NCBI RefSeq assembly: GCF_036850765.1
Contig: NC_089491.1
Location: forward strand, 188,211,520 to 188,275,519
Direction of reading: 5' to 3'
DNA from: Saccopteryx bilineata
Taxonomy: Eukaryota; Chordata; Mammalia; Chiroptera; Emballonuridae
Length of the DNA stretch: 64,000 bases
Shown here: one piece after another, positions 11,988 to 23,465 of the stretch
Position numbering within the stretch: the stretch's first letter is position 1
Layout of the letters: the number at the start of each line of letters is the position of its first letter
Translations under genes and position numbers: made by a program
The notes under the pieces: generated by a model
Database searches by the model: none
Told to the model about the DNA's origin: nothing
Seen by the model: only the letters and a program-made list of their open reading frames with translations

Positions 11988-12934
11988 CTACATATAGTTT
12001 AAAAAGAGAAACAGAAAGAAAGCAATGTTGTTACAAGGGGAACAGTAACATAAGCTGTTCCTAAAAAGGAAGGTTTAAGGAAAGGCAAACAGAACAAAGT
12101 CATATTTGGATGATTTGTTGCTATGGTCACCACCCCTGTGCTTCAGGAATGACACACTTGTTTATAGCAAAGGGAAGTCAGTTGTAGTGGTCAGGGGAAT
12201 AAGCACAGTGTTGTCTCTGATTTAATGAAAATGCCCCTGTCTCTGGAGGTCATAGCGCCCCAATGACCCTGATGAACTCTCTAGGAATTTTAAGTTGTCC
12301 TGTCCTGTGCCACCAACACAACCTTCCTGCTTCTTTCTACAGAAACTAATTTTCAGAAGACAGAGAAGGAAGCTGTCACTGAATGTAACTTCTAATGACT
12401 TCAGCGTCATCAAGGGTCAAACCACTGGAGACATAGTCTGCCTCTAAATTAATTCCCATGCAACAGGTGCACACAGGTGACCCATTAAGCCTTGTGCCCT
12501 CTTGGCTCAGCTGAGCCTTTGTGGAACCAGAGCTGACCCCAGCAGCATGAGGTAAACTGAGTGTGGGGATATCTTAGAAGTGACATCTAAGAACAGCTCC
12601 TTATATTACACCCAGGGGCACACAGAGCTGTGTTTCCTTTGTGTGCCAGGCACGGACACTCACCTTCATACCACCTTCATTAGAAAGTCGAAGAACAGCA
12701 GATGGAATATTAGAGAACTAACACAGACCTGGGTAGACCTAGACCTGCCTCCACATCATCACAGTTTCTCAAGTCATCTCAAAACCAAACCTTGGTGATG
12801 GTTTCTTAGATGCATCCTGCTTTCCCCACACCCTGCGACCTCACTCCTCTTCCAGAGGTATGGCTGCTGGGAGTCTGGCGGGTATTCTTCCCGTTCTTTT
12901 CTGGGTATTTATAAATATATCCACACATATACAA
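11988..12934. other. Non-coding sequence, nothing recognised
   Basis: Mixed composition, short frames only, no repeat family recognised. It would be intron if the neighbouring exon candidate is real. Confidence 0.4.
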
Positions 12935-13620
12935 ATGTAGCTTTAATTAGCTAAACGAATCACATACTGCAATATCTTTTTACTTACCCATGTTTTTAAA
13001 AGATCTATTTCTATTTTTTATCATGTATTTATAAATTTTTTAAAAATACCACATTGTATTATTAATGAGCAAAGATGTACCATACCATAATTCATTTACC
13101 CATCATTTACCCTTACTGGTGAACATTTAGACGTTGGCAAGTTTTGGCTATTAAAATGGCTAAGTGTGCTACAATAAACATTCTCCTCCTTGTTTCTCTG
13201 CACACATGCACCAGTATCTTCATAGGACAAGTGCACAGAAGGGCTTTTGCTCATTTGCAATAATGCTGGACACAGTCAACGGTCCCAGCCAAGAGTGGGT
13301 GAGAGCAATACTTTCCTCACACTCTACTCACACAGAAGTCTCAATCATTTTAATTTTGGCCAGATACAGTCTTTTTGTATTAGTCACGTGCACTTTTTAT
13401 TTGACAATTGCCTAATTAAACTCTTGGTCCATTTTTCTTACTGATATGTAAGGACTCTTCATTTATTGTTGACATTAATCCTTTGCCTAAGTGACAAATT
13501 ACATTTTCCAACCTTTCACCTTTTAAAACTTTTTTATAGTCTTTCATTGTACTGTATCTTATGTAGTTTTAATGTGTTCAAATATGTTAATTTTCCCTTT
13601 TTGGCTTTTTTAAAAGCACT
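12935..13620 (-). repeat. Old L1 3' region, reverse orientation
   Basis: Words such as AATTCATTTACCCATCATTT, TGGCTATTAAAATGGCTAAG and GTGCTACAATAAACATTCT resemble the reverse complement of an ancient L1 3' ORF2/3'UTR. It is strongly diverged. Confidence 0.5.
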
Positions 13621-14289
13621 GTTATAGGTTATCTGTACATCTGTGTGCATGCAAACACGTGTGGGGGTGTGTATAACCGGGCGCAAGGATCATTTCTGGA
13701 GTTTGGGGAGAAAGGCAGGTATTTGGATGCTACCTCATTCTCTCCTGCTTTTCTCTGGCCCACCTGGGCCACTGCCTCCCTCACGTCATTGCACCGGCCC
13801 CAGCCCTTCTCCATCCTAGACCACCTGCCTTCGGGCTTTTTCATCCTAGACCTGTCTTGATCTCCTCTGTTTTACTGCCTTTGGACACACTGTTTTAGTC
13901 TTGTTGATTTAAATCTTCTAAGGTCTGAATTCTATTTTGTATTCCCCCTCCCCCATTATTTTTCCTACTCGCAGTATGTATTGTGGCATTTAGTTAACGT
14001 ACCCACAGCCTTTCACATCCAGTAAATGGAGATGTCCACTTGTGGTACTCAGGTCAGAAACACCAGGAGCTGCCTTGATGTAGTTCTTTGCTCTCATCCC
14101 TCATCCAAACTCTCAGCAAAGCTCTAGGCTCTCCTCTGAGAGTATCCCCCAGGCTGACCACACCTTACTGCACTGCCTCTGCTGCGCCCAGGCCACCACC
14201 ATCAGCTGCCTCCTCTATGGCCTCCTGCCTGCTCTGCTGCTCCCACTTCTGCCCTGACAAGTCGCCCCCACCACAGCAGCCTGATAAAC
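13621..14289. other. Non-coding sequence, nothing recognised
   Basis: GC-moderate sequence with short overlapping frames on both strands around 13,630-13,860 and 14,088-14,318. None shows a domain or splice signals I can defend. Confidence 0.35.
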
Positions 14290-14489
14290 CAGTACTCTCC
14301 AATAGAGATTTAATATAAGCCACTGAATACAATTTAAATTTTTCTAAGAGAAAAGTAAAGTTAAATCAATTGTAATAATGCATTTTATTTGATCCAACAT
14401 ATTCAATATCAATTCAACATGGCATAGTTCACCTTTCAAGTGGTCAGTAAATGCTCATGGGCCAGTGGCCAGCAGAGTGGACAGCACAG
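14290..14489. repeat. Ancient hAT (Charlie-like) MITE fragment
   Basis: The left end CAGTACTCTCCAATAGA and right end GTGGACAGCACAG are degenerate inverted repeats of the hAT type CAGTGCTGTCCAATAG. The interior is AT-rich and followed by AAGTGGTCAGTAAATGCTCA. No intact 8-bp duplication remains, so it is old. Confidence 0.55.
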
Positions 14490-14529
14490 TCCCAGATGGC
14501 TTGGTCCCCAGGCTGCTTCAACAAAGTGA

Positions 14530-14840
14530 TGATTAATGTTATGTCAGCCTGATTGGGTGACACGGTACCCAGCCATTTGGTCTAATGTTATTCTGGGTGT
14601 GTCTAGATGAGATGGGCACATCTCTGGGTGTATCTAGATGAATGGGTGGACTGGTTAAGTAGACTGCTTTCCCTCATGGGATGAGCTTTGTCCATCTGTT
14701 GAAGGGCTCAGGAGAACAAAAGGCTGAGAGGAAAGGCACTTCCCTGCCTGATCGATTGAGCTGGGACACCAGTCTTCTTTTGGACTTGAACTTACACCAT
14801 TAGCTGTTCTTGGTCCCTGGCTGGCTGACTGGATTTCTTA
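14530..14840 (+). repeat. Ancient interspersed repeat, family not named
   Basis: TGTCAGCCTGATTGGGTGAC, ATTCTGGGTGTGTCTAGATG and GGACTTGAACTTACACCATT form a pattern I recognise as a common mammalian repeat, but I cannot place its name. It is non-coding. Confidence 0.45.
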
Positions 14841-14849
14841 GACTCTATA

Positions 14850-14945
14850 ATCATATATATATGACATATAACTTGTATAAATAATACATGTTTTATATAT
14901 ATAATAAATATATATATTACATATATATGCATATATATCCTGCAT
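14850..14945. repeat. TA-rich low-complexity block
   Basis: Alternating TATATA/ACATATA segments over about 95 bp, a probable decayed (TA)n or (CATA)n microsatellite. Confidence 0.7.
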
Positions 14946-15134
14946 ATATATCCTATTGGTTGTGATTCTCTGAAGAACCCTGACTAAGCACACATTGCCC
15001 TCTGGGCACTTTAAGTTGAGTTCCATCTGCACAGAATATGCCTCCCCGGATCTTAGGCACGGTTCCCTGATCTGTGCATTCAGGTCTCTGCACAAATGAT
15101 AATCTTCAGAGAAGCCATGCTTGGCCCTCTAGGG

Positions 15135-15475
15135 CAGTGGTCCCCAATATTTTTTGGGCCACGGACCAGTTTAATGTCAGAAAATATTGTTACAGACCGG
15201 CCTTTAGGGTGGGATGGATAAATGCATAAAATAAAATTATGTGACTAGCATAAAAACTGTGGTATTTTAAATATAATTGTTGAACTTACGAGACAAGCGT
15301 CAAGAGTGAGTCTTAGACAGAGGGAATCTGGTCATTTTTAAAAAATAAAACATCGTTCAGACTTAAATATAAATAAAACAGAAATAATGTAAGTTATTTA
15401 TTCTTTCTCTGCGGACCTGTACCAAATGGCCCATGGCCCGGTACCGGTCTGCGGCCCGGAGGTTGGGGACCACTG
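15135..15475. mobile_element. Non-autonomous hAT transposon with intact 8-bp duplication
   Basis: A 341-bp element has terminal inverted repeats CAGTGGTCCCCAA at the left and TTGGGGACCACTG at the right. It is flanked on both sides by the identical octamer CTCTAGGG (15127-15134 and 15476-15483). The inverted repeats and 8-bp duplication are diagnostic of the hAT superfamily. The interior is AT-rich with no ORF, so it depended on a transposase in trans. Confidence 0.92.
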
Positions 15476-15939
15476 CTCTAGGGTGAAACAGTCCTCCTGC
15501 CACCTGCCACTCTCCCTTTCACTTGCTTCGTTCTTCTTCACAGCATTGTCATTGCTCCCAAATATGTTACATAATCATTTCTTGGTTTATTGCCTATCTT
15601 CCCCCCCCCAACACAAATTTCAACCAGTGGGCCACACCCTTCCCTGCACAATGGGCTGTTCAGTCGACACCCCTCCTGCTCCTCAACCTCCCACTGGGCT
15701 CCTTTCAAGACAGGCCCTGTCTAGGTACCCTGGGGCTCATGGAGGCTAAAACTTGGGGTCTTGCAAGCCCATCTAACATGCCACACTGCTGACAGCTCAC
15801 CCACCCTTCAGAGTACCAGTCTATATCATCGGTTAATCTCATTCTTCCATTCCTCCCCTCTGCTTTGATGTCAGGTATCAACAAACAGAAAAGGCCTCCA
15901 AGTACCCTGGGAGCTGAGAAGAGAAATGTTAAAGGTCAA

Positions 15940-16500
15940 AAGTCTGCACTCATGCAGTACTTTAAAAGAAAACTAAATATGCATATTTATTTTGAGTTTC
16001 AATATTTTCCATACATGGAGTGCAATTTGGCAACTTCTAGCAAATATTTAAATATTCATAGACTTGACTTGGCAATTTTGCTTCTTCAAATCTCCCTTTG
16101 GAACACTTTTGTGAGTATGAAAAGATGTATGTTCAAAGATACTTCATACACTATGCACAGTAATAAAGACATGTAAACAACCAAAATGCATGCTAGTAAT
16201 AAATCATGGCACATCTATGCTGCAAAGAACTATGCAGCCCTTAACAGGAATGAGGTCGCTCTATATTGTGCAGCGTGGAGAGATGCCTAAGATAAATAAC
16301 AATGTGGTTGTTGAACACTATACATTTCTACCTTGTTTTTATAACACAAAGTGTTATCTGTACTATGATTGTAAATATGTGAAAAGATCTGAAACACAGG
16401 CACCAAAATTTTAATATAGTAACTTCTGAGCAGTAGAATTGAGGGGCTTTTGCCTTGTATTTTAATATGCTTCTGCATTACCTCCATTTTTTATGATGGA
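15940..16500 (+). repeat. Old L1 3' end
   Basis: TGTAAACAACCAAAATGCAT, then AATAAATCATGGCACATCTA and GAACTATGCAGCCCTTAACA follow the ancient L1 ORF2 3' pattern (aacaacc-aaatg, aataaat-atgg, tatgcagcc). It is decayed. Confidence 0.55.
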
Positions 16501-17189
16501 TCACATATGACATTTATAATAAGAAATAAATAATAAAGGGAGAGAAACCAAACCAAAATGAAAATAATTTGTGTGACCCATAAAAGAATAAGGAGAGGAA
16601 CCAGCCTAGTACATCCAATTCTGCAGAAATTACTAGGATGAGAAAGTTTCATGATTCCCGCACCGGCAGGAACCCTTCTGCCTGGAAGATCCCTGTGTGT
16701 TTCTGGGAATTCTTGATGGAAAGTTACAGCCACCAGTCGAGACTTTCTGTTCTTTTGGCAGTTTTCTTGTGAGTTAGACTCTACCCACACTTTCTTAAGT
16801 ATAACATCAGCTTTCATTTCTAAGATCTCTGACTTGCCAATTGTCTGACAAGTACAGACAATTTGGTGTCACGATTTTTCCTACTGCCCTCTGGCCACTC
16901 AGTCTCCCCAGTCCCGGCTTCCCCTTCCCCCTACACCCAAGGAAAGCCACCCCAGGATTCTGCCTCAGTCTTCTCCCGTCCTCTCTTCTGAATGAGCATA
17001 TCTACTCAACATGCTTGCACCACGGAGCTGTGTACACAGATGACTATAAGATCTGGTATCTCCAATCCAGGTGGGCCCGGGCACCTCTCCTGAGAGCCAC
17101 ACCTGTTCATAGCTGCCAACTAGACATTATCACTTACCTAAAGACAACCAAGTCATCATGCCTCAAATGGAACTGATTATCTTCCTCTC
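16501..17189. other. Non-coding sequence, nothing recognised
   Basis: Short frames on both strands (for example 16,491-16,817 minus), none with recognisable domains. Confidence 0.35.
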
Positions 17190-17203
17190 AAATTCACACC
17201 TCT

Positions 17204-17605
17204 GGCCCTGGCCGGTTGGCTCAGTGGTAGAAAGTCGGCCTGGCGTGCAGAAGTCCCGGTTCGATTCCCGGCCAGGGCACACAGGAGAGGCGCCCATCTG
17301 CTTCTCCACCCCTCCCCCTCTCCTTCCTCTCTGTCTCTCTCTTCCCCTCCTGCAGCGAGGCTCCATTGGAGCAAAGATGGCCCGGGTGCTGGGGATGGCT
17401 CCTTGGCCTCTGCCCCAGGCACTAGAGTGTCTCTGGTTGCAACAGAGTGACGCCCCGGAGGGGCAGAGCATCGCCCCCTGGTGGGCAGAGCGTCGCCCCC
17501 TGGTCGGCGTGCCCGGTGGATCCCGGTCGGGTGCATGCGGGAGTCTGACTGTCTCTCCCCATTTCCCGCTTCAGAAAAATACAAAAAAAAAAAAAAAAAA
17601 AAAAA
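17204..17605 (+). mobile_element. tRNA-derived SINE (GGTTGGCTCAGTGG type), long A tail
   Basis: The tRNA-like head has A-box TGGCTCAGTGG and B-box GGTTCGATTCC. The body contains GGAGCAAAGATGGCCCGGG and ends CCCGCTTCAGAAAAATACA followed by 26 A. The flanks AAATTCACACCTCT at 17190-17203 and 17606-17619 are identical. The long pure A tail and perfect duplication indicate a recent insertion. Further copies: 40,197; 42,348; 42,819; 48,705. Confidence 0.93.
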
Positions 17606-17619
17606 AAATTCACACCTCT

Positions 17620-18174
17620 TCCTGTATTTTCTTTCCTAATCATTGTCCCCTAGTCACTAAAACCAGAAGCCAGTGAGTCCTCTTCTTTATCCTCCCATGT
17701 CAAATTAGTCACTAAGTCTTCCTGATTCTGCCTCATATGGAGCTCCTGAAACTGCCCTTCACCCAGTCTCACCTTTTACCTTGGCTCAGTCCCTAGCACT
17801 TCTTGCTGGGACAACGAGAACCACCCCCTAAGTGACCTCTGTCTTGTGTCTTATTGTCCCCATCTTTACCTAGCTCACTGCCCCCTTACCATCGACAGAA
17901 TGACCTTTCTTGATCATTAACCAGATCACATGATTGTCTTTTGAAGAGCTTTTCCAAAGCTGTCTGTGATCTTCTGTGGCATGGGATAAGCCATCTCTAG
18001 GATTTGATTTCCTCTGCCACTTGCCCTTGCTGTGACATCACAGTTTTTGGTTAATGCTCTGAGTCTTTGCCTATGCTGTTCCTTTAGGCTAGACTGCTCA
18101 GTCTCTTCCTTATCTGCTTGGCCTACTTCTGATCATCCTCAGATTTAGCTCATTTCTCATCCCTAAAAGCTTCT
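17620..18174. other. Non-coding sequence, nothing recognised
   Basis: Pyrimidine-rich unique-looking sequence without an ORF of note. Confidence 0.4.
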
Positions 18175-18655
18175 GGATTAGTTTTCTGTTGTCGCTGGAA
18201 TAAATGAGCACAAACGTAGTGGTTTAAAACAAAACAACTTTATTCTATTACAGTTTTGGGGGTCAGAAGTGTGAAACCACTCTCACTGGGATAACTTGAT
18301 GTTTAAGCTGGGCGGGTTCCTCCTGGAGATTCCACATGAGAATCTGTTTCTCACCTTTCCAGCTTCTGGCGCTCCTGGGCTCATGGCACCTTCCTCTATC
18401 TTTGAAGCACATCGCTCCAGGATCTGTTTCTGTCAATACTTCTCCTTCTCTGCAAACTCTTCCTGCCTTCCTCTCATAAGCACCCTTGTAATTACACTGG
18501 TCTATCCAGATAACTCAGTGTAATTTCCCTGTCTCAAGACTCATGATTATACCTGCAAAGTCTCTTGGCCATGTGAGGTGACATTCATGGGTTCTAGTGA
18601 CTACAGCATGGATATATTTGGGGGCCATTATTCAGCTTATCACACTTCCTCTAAC
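18175..18655 (-). repeat. MLT1-type ERVL-MaLR LTR, reverse orientation
   Basis: Reading the plus strand gives TAGTTTTCTGTTGTCGCTGG, GTAGTGGTTTAAAACAAAAC, GAGAATCTGTTTCTCACCTT and GGGGGCCATTATTCAGCTTA. These match the reverse complement of the mammalian MLT1 LTR in order. About 480 bp, diverged. It is a relic of MaLR elements. Confidence 0.75.
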
Positions 18656-19832
18656 TGAATTACTAAATGAGGAAAACCTTTTTACTCACCAAAAAGGAAC
18701 TAGCTGCTTGGTCCCCTGTGTCCCTATCACTTATTTATGTAGCTTTTCCTAACTCCTCTTCAATAGAAACCTTTTCTTAGACTCCACTCAATTATCCTAT
18801 TATTTCCCTCCAGTTGCAAATTATGTCTCTAGTGGGCATCTCTCCTTTGGCCTGGTCAGCTTCGTTTCATGGTACCCATTGCTGACCTTTGGGGAACCAA
18901 ACATGCTCTCCTCTTGGTCCATGTGGTTGCTGAGCCACCTGGATCTGGAGGTAGGCACATGACCCCGGCCTACCCAATCAGAGCTCCGCATCACACTGGC
19001 CCTGGTTTGAGAATGAAACCAAGATTCAAGTTGGGATAATAAGAGAACCTATGTTGAGAATTTTGCTGGAATTACTGGAAGAGAATTCTTTTTGTGACAG
19101 GTGACTAAGCTGGTGGGATGTAAGTCTGAATTGTCATTGAGCATCTTTGTTCCCACTGGAGGAGAGCCTTTGTGAAGAAAAAGCCAACAGAGGGAAAAGA
19201 AGGGCCAGGAACTGGGAAAACATCTACAGTGACACTGTTTAAGTACATGTGTTCAACCATCCCTCACTCTAGCATTCTCTTCTGAAACTTCCAGTTATTT
19301 GAGCCAAAGTTCTCTGACTCTTTGCTTTCTTTTTTGCTTAAGGCAGTTTGAATTAGGTTTCTGTAACTTGCAACCAAACAAAATCTGAACTACACAATGC
19401 TAGCCAGAGAAAACAGCTCTTTAATAAATACATATCATGTTTCTCTCTCATGGGGCTGTAATGGGTCAACACTACCCCTGGGGTAGCTCAGTGTGCCTGA
19501 TGCGCAGAGATTTCGAGCTACATAAAATAATGTATACATACCAAATAATGTATACATAGCCCCACTACTGTGGCTTTGGGGGTATTTAGAAGAAGGCAGC
19601 AGAAGGGGGAGAAATGCCAGCTTCACTCTGGTCTCAGAGGAGAAGCCCATTTGAAACACTGTCAATGACAATATTCACCCAATGCCACACACTTACTACA
19701 AATACAAATGGTCCTAGAATATTTCATCTTAAATAGAGCAGCAAGAAGCATCCCAAAGGCCTAACAGTTGAAAGATGCTACCTGGCAATTCACACGCAGT
19801 TCCTTAGAAAGGAAGAGAACAGGAAAATGAAT
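18656..19832. other. Non-coding sequence, nothing recognised
   Basis: Ordinary composition with small frames only; no repeat or exon recognised. Confidence 0.4.
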
Positions 19833-19848
19833 AAAAAGGAGAAGAGGA

Positions 19849-20119
19849 CTAAGAGACATGGACAAGAGTGGGGTGGTTACAGGGGGTGGGGGGAGGGGAG
19901 GAGGGAGGGGGAGGGGTACAAAGAAAACTGGATAGAGGGTGACGGAGGACGATCTCTCTTTGGGTGATGGGTATGCAACAGAACTAAATGACAAGATAAC
20001 CTGGAAATGTTTTCTTTGAATATATGTACCCTGATTTATTGATGTCACTCCATTATAATAAAAATTTATTTATACAGTGATGTCCAATGGTACCAGCACC
20101 ATTGGTGGAAATGAAAAAA
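19849..20119 (+). mobile_element. Severely truncated L1 insertion carrying a short 3' transduction
   Basis: Only the L1 3'UTR is present (start CTAAGAGACATGGACAAG, G-rich tract, then AATAAAAATTTATTTAT). After the normal L1 end come about 40 nt of non-L1 DNA (20,073-20,113) and an A run. The 16-bp repeat AAAAAGGAGAAGAGGA at 19,833-19,848 and 20,120-20,135 encloses the whole unit, so the non-L1 tail was inserted together with the L1. Confidence 0.75.
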
Positions 20120-20237
20120 AAAAAGGAGAAGAGGAGGGAAGGGGAGGGTAAGGGGTGAGAAATGTAAGGAAAAGTAAAGGGAAGTGAGAGGAGGGGGAGA
20201 GGGGAGGGGAAATAAAAAGAAACAAAAACATACAACC

Positions 20238-20465
20238 TTAGCTTCTCACATGGGCAAGGGCCTTCCACAGTGATATGGGGGAGATTGACAACTGCTGAGA
20301 GAGACCCATTTTTGTTTTATCCCTGAACTGGACATCACAAAAGTGACTAACAACTTGTCCATCATGGATGAGTAAAGCAAAAACCTCTTGTCCAGGAGCC
20401 ATACGAATGACTAACGTTGCCCATCCTGGGCTCCTGGGCTGCTCTGAGGTGAGGCATGTCATCAA
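20238..20465 (-). other. Orphan 75-codon open frame, identity unknown
   Basis: A minus-strand frame has protein-like composition (for example MAPGQEVFALLIHDGQVV). It is flanked by a purine-rich low-complexity block (20,115-20,230) on its downstream side. I do not recognise it. It may be a fragment of a processed pseudogene or of an unclassified LTR element. Coding status is doubtful. Confidence 0.2.
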
Positions 20466-20734
20466 AGAAAAAATTTAATGACAAAATAACAATGGCTAAT
20501 GTCAGAGCCTCATGGAGTGCATCAAATTAGGGGGGAAAGTTAGATTTAAGATAATGTTAGAAGAATGCCATATACGTGTTTCATCAATAGAAATAAGTAC
20601 ATAAAAAAAAAAGATCAAAGGGAATTTTTACAGGCACTTAAACCAACATACAATAGGCCACAAACTCCTGCAAATAAATCTAGTACAGGTAAGGAAAGAT
20701 AAGAAACAAAAAAAGATAAAGAAATATACACAAG

Positions 20735-20850
20735 CCTCTCTCAGTTCCTGCTATTAGCATTGCAAGGAGAAACAGCCAAGATGGCAGAGTGCTGAAGAAG
20801 CCAGTTTGTACAGAGTTTGTGCAGAGAGAGGGAGATGGGGAACAGAGGGC
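20735..20850 (+). repeat. Partial LTR related to the solo LTR at 62.8-63.6 kb
   Basis: The segment with AGCCAAGATGGCAGAGTGCT, AAGAAGCCAGTTTGT and TTTGTGCAGAGAGAGGGAG matches 63,265-63,330 of the solo LTR nearly base for base. Both boundaries are lost. Confidence 0.6.
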
Positions 20851-21057
20851 ACCACTTGTCATGGAGACAATGACTACTCAGAGATCACATGGCATGCACC
20901 AAGGGACCTAGGGGAGATGGCCTCACAATCCCCCATGCAGATTTCATGAAAATGGTCCAGACCCCCAGTCCTTACAGGACCTTTACAAATAAAAAGTTTG
21001 ACATCATTTGTTCTGAAGAATTCTGGACTGATTAAGTGTAGTGTGGTTAGCCTTCAA

Positions 21058-22395
21058 AGGTGGCAAGATGGCAATGGAGTAGGTGGACATACCAACTTCT
21101 ACCTCCCAGAACCAAAGTGAATTACAACTTAATTTTAAGAACCATCATCTGGAAAAACCAACTTTGGATTAAACTAAGAGGAGTCTTCAACCAAGGAACA
21201 CTGAAGAAGCCACACTGAGACTGGTAGGAAAAGCGGAAACACAGAGAGGGCTGCCCAGCTCCCCAGAGGGAATGGCAGCCGGGAGAGACTCACGTGGTGG
21301 GAAGTGAGTTTAGCATAGAGGGGAGGGTCCTGGGGCCTGGGAATGAAACCCCAGCCTGCAGCCCCAGAGCCTAGAAGAGGCATACAGACAGTATTTAGCT
21401 ATGAAACAAGCCAGGATACTGTTTGTGAGAAAGAGACAGATCTCTCAGACCCAACATTCTTCTTAAAGGGTCTGCGCAGAAAACCTCTTTCACAACCACT
21501 CACCCGGGACTCTAGGGAATGGGGAGTGATGAGAGGACTGGAGTAGCAGGAAAAGAGTGTAATCTAGGACGCACAGGGAGAAACACTTTGACGGACAGCC
21601 ACCCTAACCCCTGGACTGAGTCACTCTCCAAATCAAAAGTGAATATTTCTCCTGGAACCAGCATTGCCAGGAAAGGGAAGCTGGTCACCAGCCAAAGAGA
21701 AGCTCTCCTGCTGCACTCAGAGCAGAGTCACTTAGAAGGAGGGAGCCATCAGGAAAATAGTATTAAGTGCTAAGGTCTGAGCTGCATCACCCCCACACAC
21801 TGCTGACTGCTCACTGGAGAGCGGGTGGCAGCAGTCCATTGGCGGGGTGGAAGCTAGGCTGGCCAAGATGAGGCCCAGTGTGAGCTTGGTCCTGCTGCGG
21901 GGGAGGAGGCTGAGGGTGGCTGTGGGGGTTGAAGGGGCACATGAAAGCGGTCCAACCGGCAGCTGCTGGCCAGGTGAGCAAGAGCAGTTCCACCTGCAGT
22001 CCTGCCTGCAGGGGCAAGGTGAAAGCTGGGGAACCGGCGGAGACCTGTGGCTGATCATAGTTGTGCAGCCCAGCTCATGAGGCAAGACTTATGGCCCCAG
22101 TGTGGTGCATAGGCACAGCCCCACCCATGGAGGCAAGGAGAAGGCCGAGTCTGGCCAGGGCTTGTAGCCTGTGCACATGAACACAGCCCTGCCTGTGGAG
22201 GAGAGGCGGAAACCGCAGCACCTGCCACAGCAGGCTGGAACAGGCAACGCCCATATCCGAATGCCTGAGGCAGCAGCAGAGGGGGTGGTGAGCCAGCAGA
22301 CAGACCACACCTAGGGAACACAGAGGGCATGCCAATTGGACTCCTGAGGCCACATCTTTCACATTTTCATATTTTTCACACTTATACACAGACAA
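21058..22395 (+). repeat. L1 5'UTR
   Basis: The stretch between GGTGGCAAGATGGCAATGGA and the ORF1 start fills the position of an L1 5'UTR. It is GC-rich (notably 21,780-22,330), carries several short frames on both strands, and leads directly into ORF1. A retained 5'UTR means the L1 was essentially full length when inserted. It presumably contained the internal Pol II promoter. Confidence 0.7.
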
Positions 22396-23419
22396 ATGGG
22401 AAGGCAGAGAAATGCAACCCAAATGAATCCAAAGAAATCCCCAGAAAAGGACATAAATGAGTCGGATATAACCAAAGTACCAGATGCAGAGTTTAAAATA
22501 ATGATTGTCAGGATGCTCAAAGATCTTAGAATAACAATGAATGAACATAACAAATACCTAAATAAAGATATAGCAAGTATAAAAAAGGATATTGAAATAA
22601 TAAAAAACAATCAGTCAGAAATGACAAATAAAATATCAGAAATGAAGACCACAATGAAAGGAATTAAAAGTAGAATGGATGAAGCTGAAGATCAAATCAG
22701 CAAATTAGGGGACGAGATAAACAAAGGCACAGAAACAGAGGAGAGAAAAAAGAAAAGAGACACAAAAAGTCTGAAGAAACTCTAAGAGAGCTCTGTGACA
22801 ACATGAAGAGAAATAACATCTGCATCATAGGAGTTCTTGAAGAAGAAGAGAAAGAACAAGGGATAGAGACCTTGTTCAAAGAAATCATAGCTGAAAACTT
22901 CCCTAAATTAATCTGAGAAAAACTCATACAAGTTCAAGAAGCACAGAGAATTCCATTAAAGAGAAACCCAAAGAAACCTACACCAAGACACATCATAATT
23001 AAAATACAAAAGCTAAGACATAAAGAAAGAATACTAAAAGCTGTAAGAGAAATGCAGTCTATTACCTACAGAGGAGCCCCCATAAGGATGACATTTGACT
23101 TCTCAACAGAAACACTTGAGGCCAGAAGGGAATGGCAAGAAATATTCAAAGTAATGCAGAACAAGAGCCTACAACCAAGACTTCTTTACCAGCAAGACTA
23201 TCATTTAAAATTGAAGAAGAGGCCTGACCTGTGGTGGCACGGTGGATAAGAGCGTCAACCTGGAAGTGCTGAGGTTGCCGGTTCAGAACCCTGGGCTTGC
23301 CTGGTCAAGGCACATATAAGAGTTGATGCTTCCTGCTCCTCCCTCCTTCTCTCTCTCTCCCCCCTCTCTATAATGAATAAATAAAAAAAAATGAAGAAGA
23401 AATAAAAAGCTTCCCAGAC

Positions 23420-23420
<1 letters not shown>
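22396..23420 (+). pseudogene. L1 ORF1, frameshifted and SINE-interrupted
   Basis: L1 ORF1 encodes the trimeric RNA-binding protein that coats L1 RNA. From the ATG at 22,396 there is an N-terminal basic region, then a heptad-rich coiled coil (IKKDIEIIKNNQSEMTNKIS onwards) up to about residue 125. A frameshift near 22,780 follows. The RRM/C-terminal part continues in another frame, with MTFDFSTETLEARREWQEIF at 23,089-23,148. A stop (TGA near 22,916) and a Rhin-1-like SINE at 23,221 complete the inactivation. Coding continues briefly after the SINE (23,391-23,420). Confidence 0.85.
23221..23390 (+). mobile_element. tRNA-derived SINE (Rhin-1-like) inside L1 ORF1
   Basis: It starts GGCCTGACCTGTGGTGGCAC, contains GGTTGCCGGTTCAGAACCC and GCCTGGTCAAGGCACATATA, then a CT-rich region and an ATAAATAAAAAAAAA tail. 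TGAAGAAGA occurs on both sides as the duplication. It therefore post-dates the L1. Confidence 0.9.

Positions 23421-23462
<42 letters not shown>
23420..23462. repeat. A homopolymer of about 43 between L1 ORF1 and ORF2
   Basis: Roughly 43 consecutive A between CTTCCCAGACC and GTTCAGGGGCTCG, lying in the L1 inter-ORF region and not at an element end. Confidence 0.9.

Positions 23463-23465
<3 letters not shown>

Noticed and set aside
17204..17290. tRNA-like sequence with A and B boxes at the heads of the SINEs (also 40,197; 42,700; 43,200; 49,050)
   Set aside because: These are SINE heads: each is followed by a tRNA-unrelated body and A tail and lies between target duplications. No separate tRNA gene is supported.
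20115..20230. Purine-rich block (GGGGAGG/GGAAGGGGA) as a possible regulatory or triplex element
   Set aside because: It looks like simple low-complexity sequence next to a retroposon insertion; no further support.
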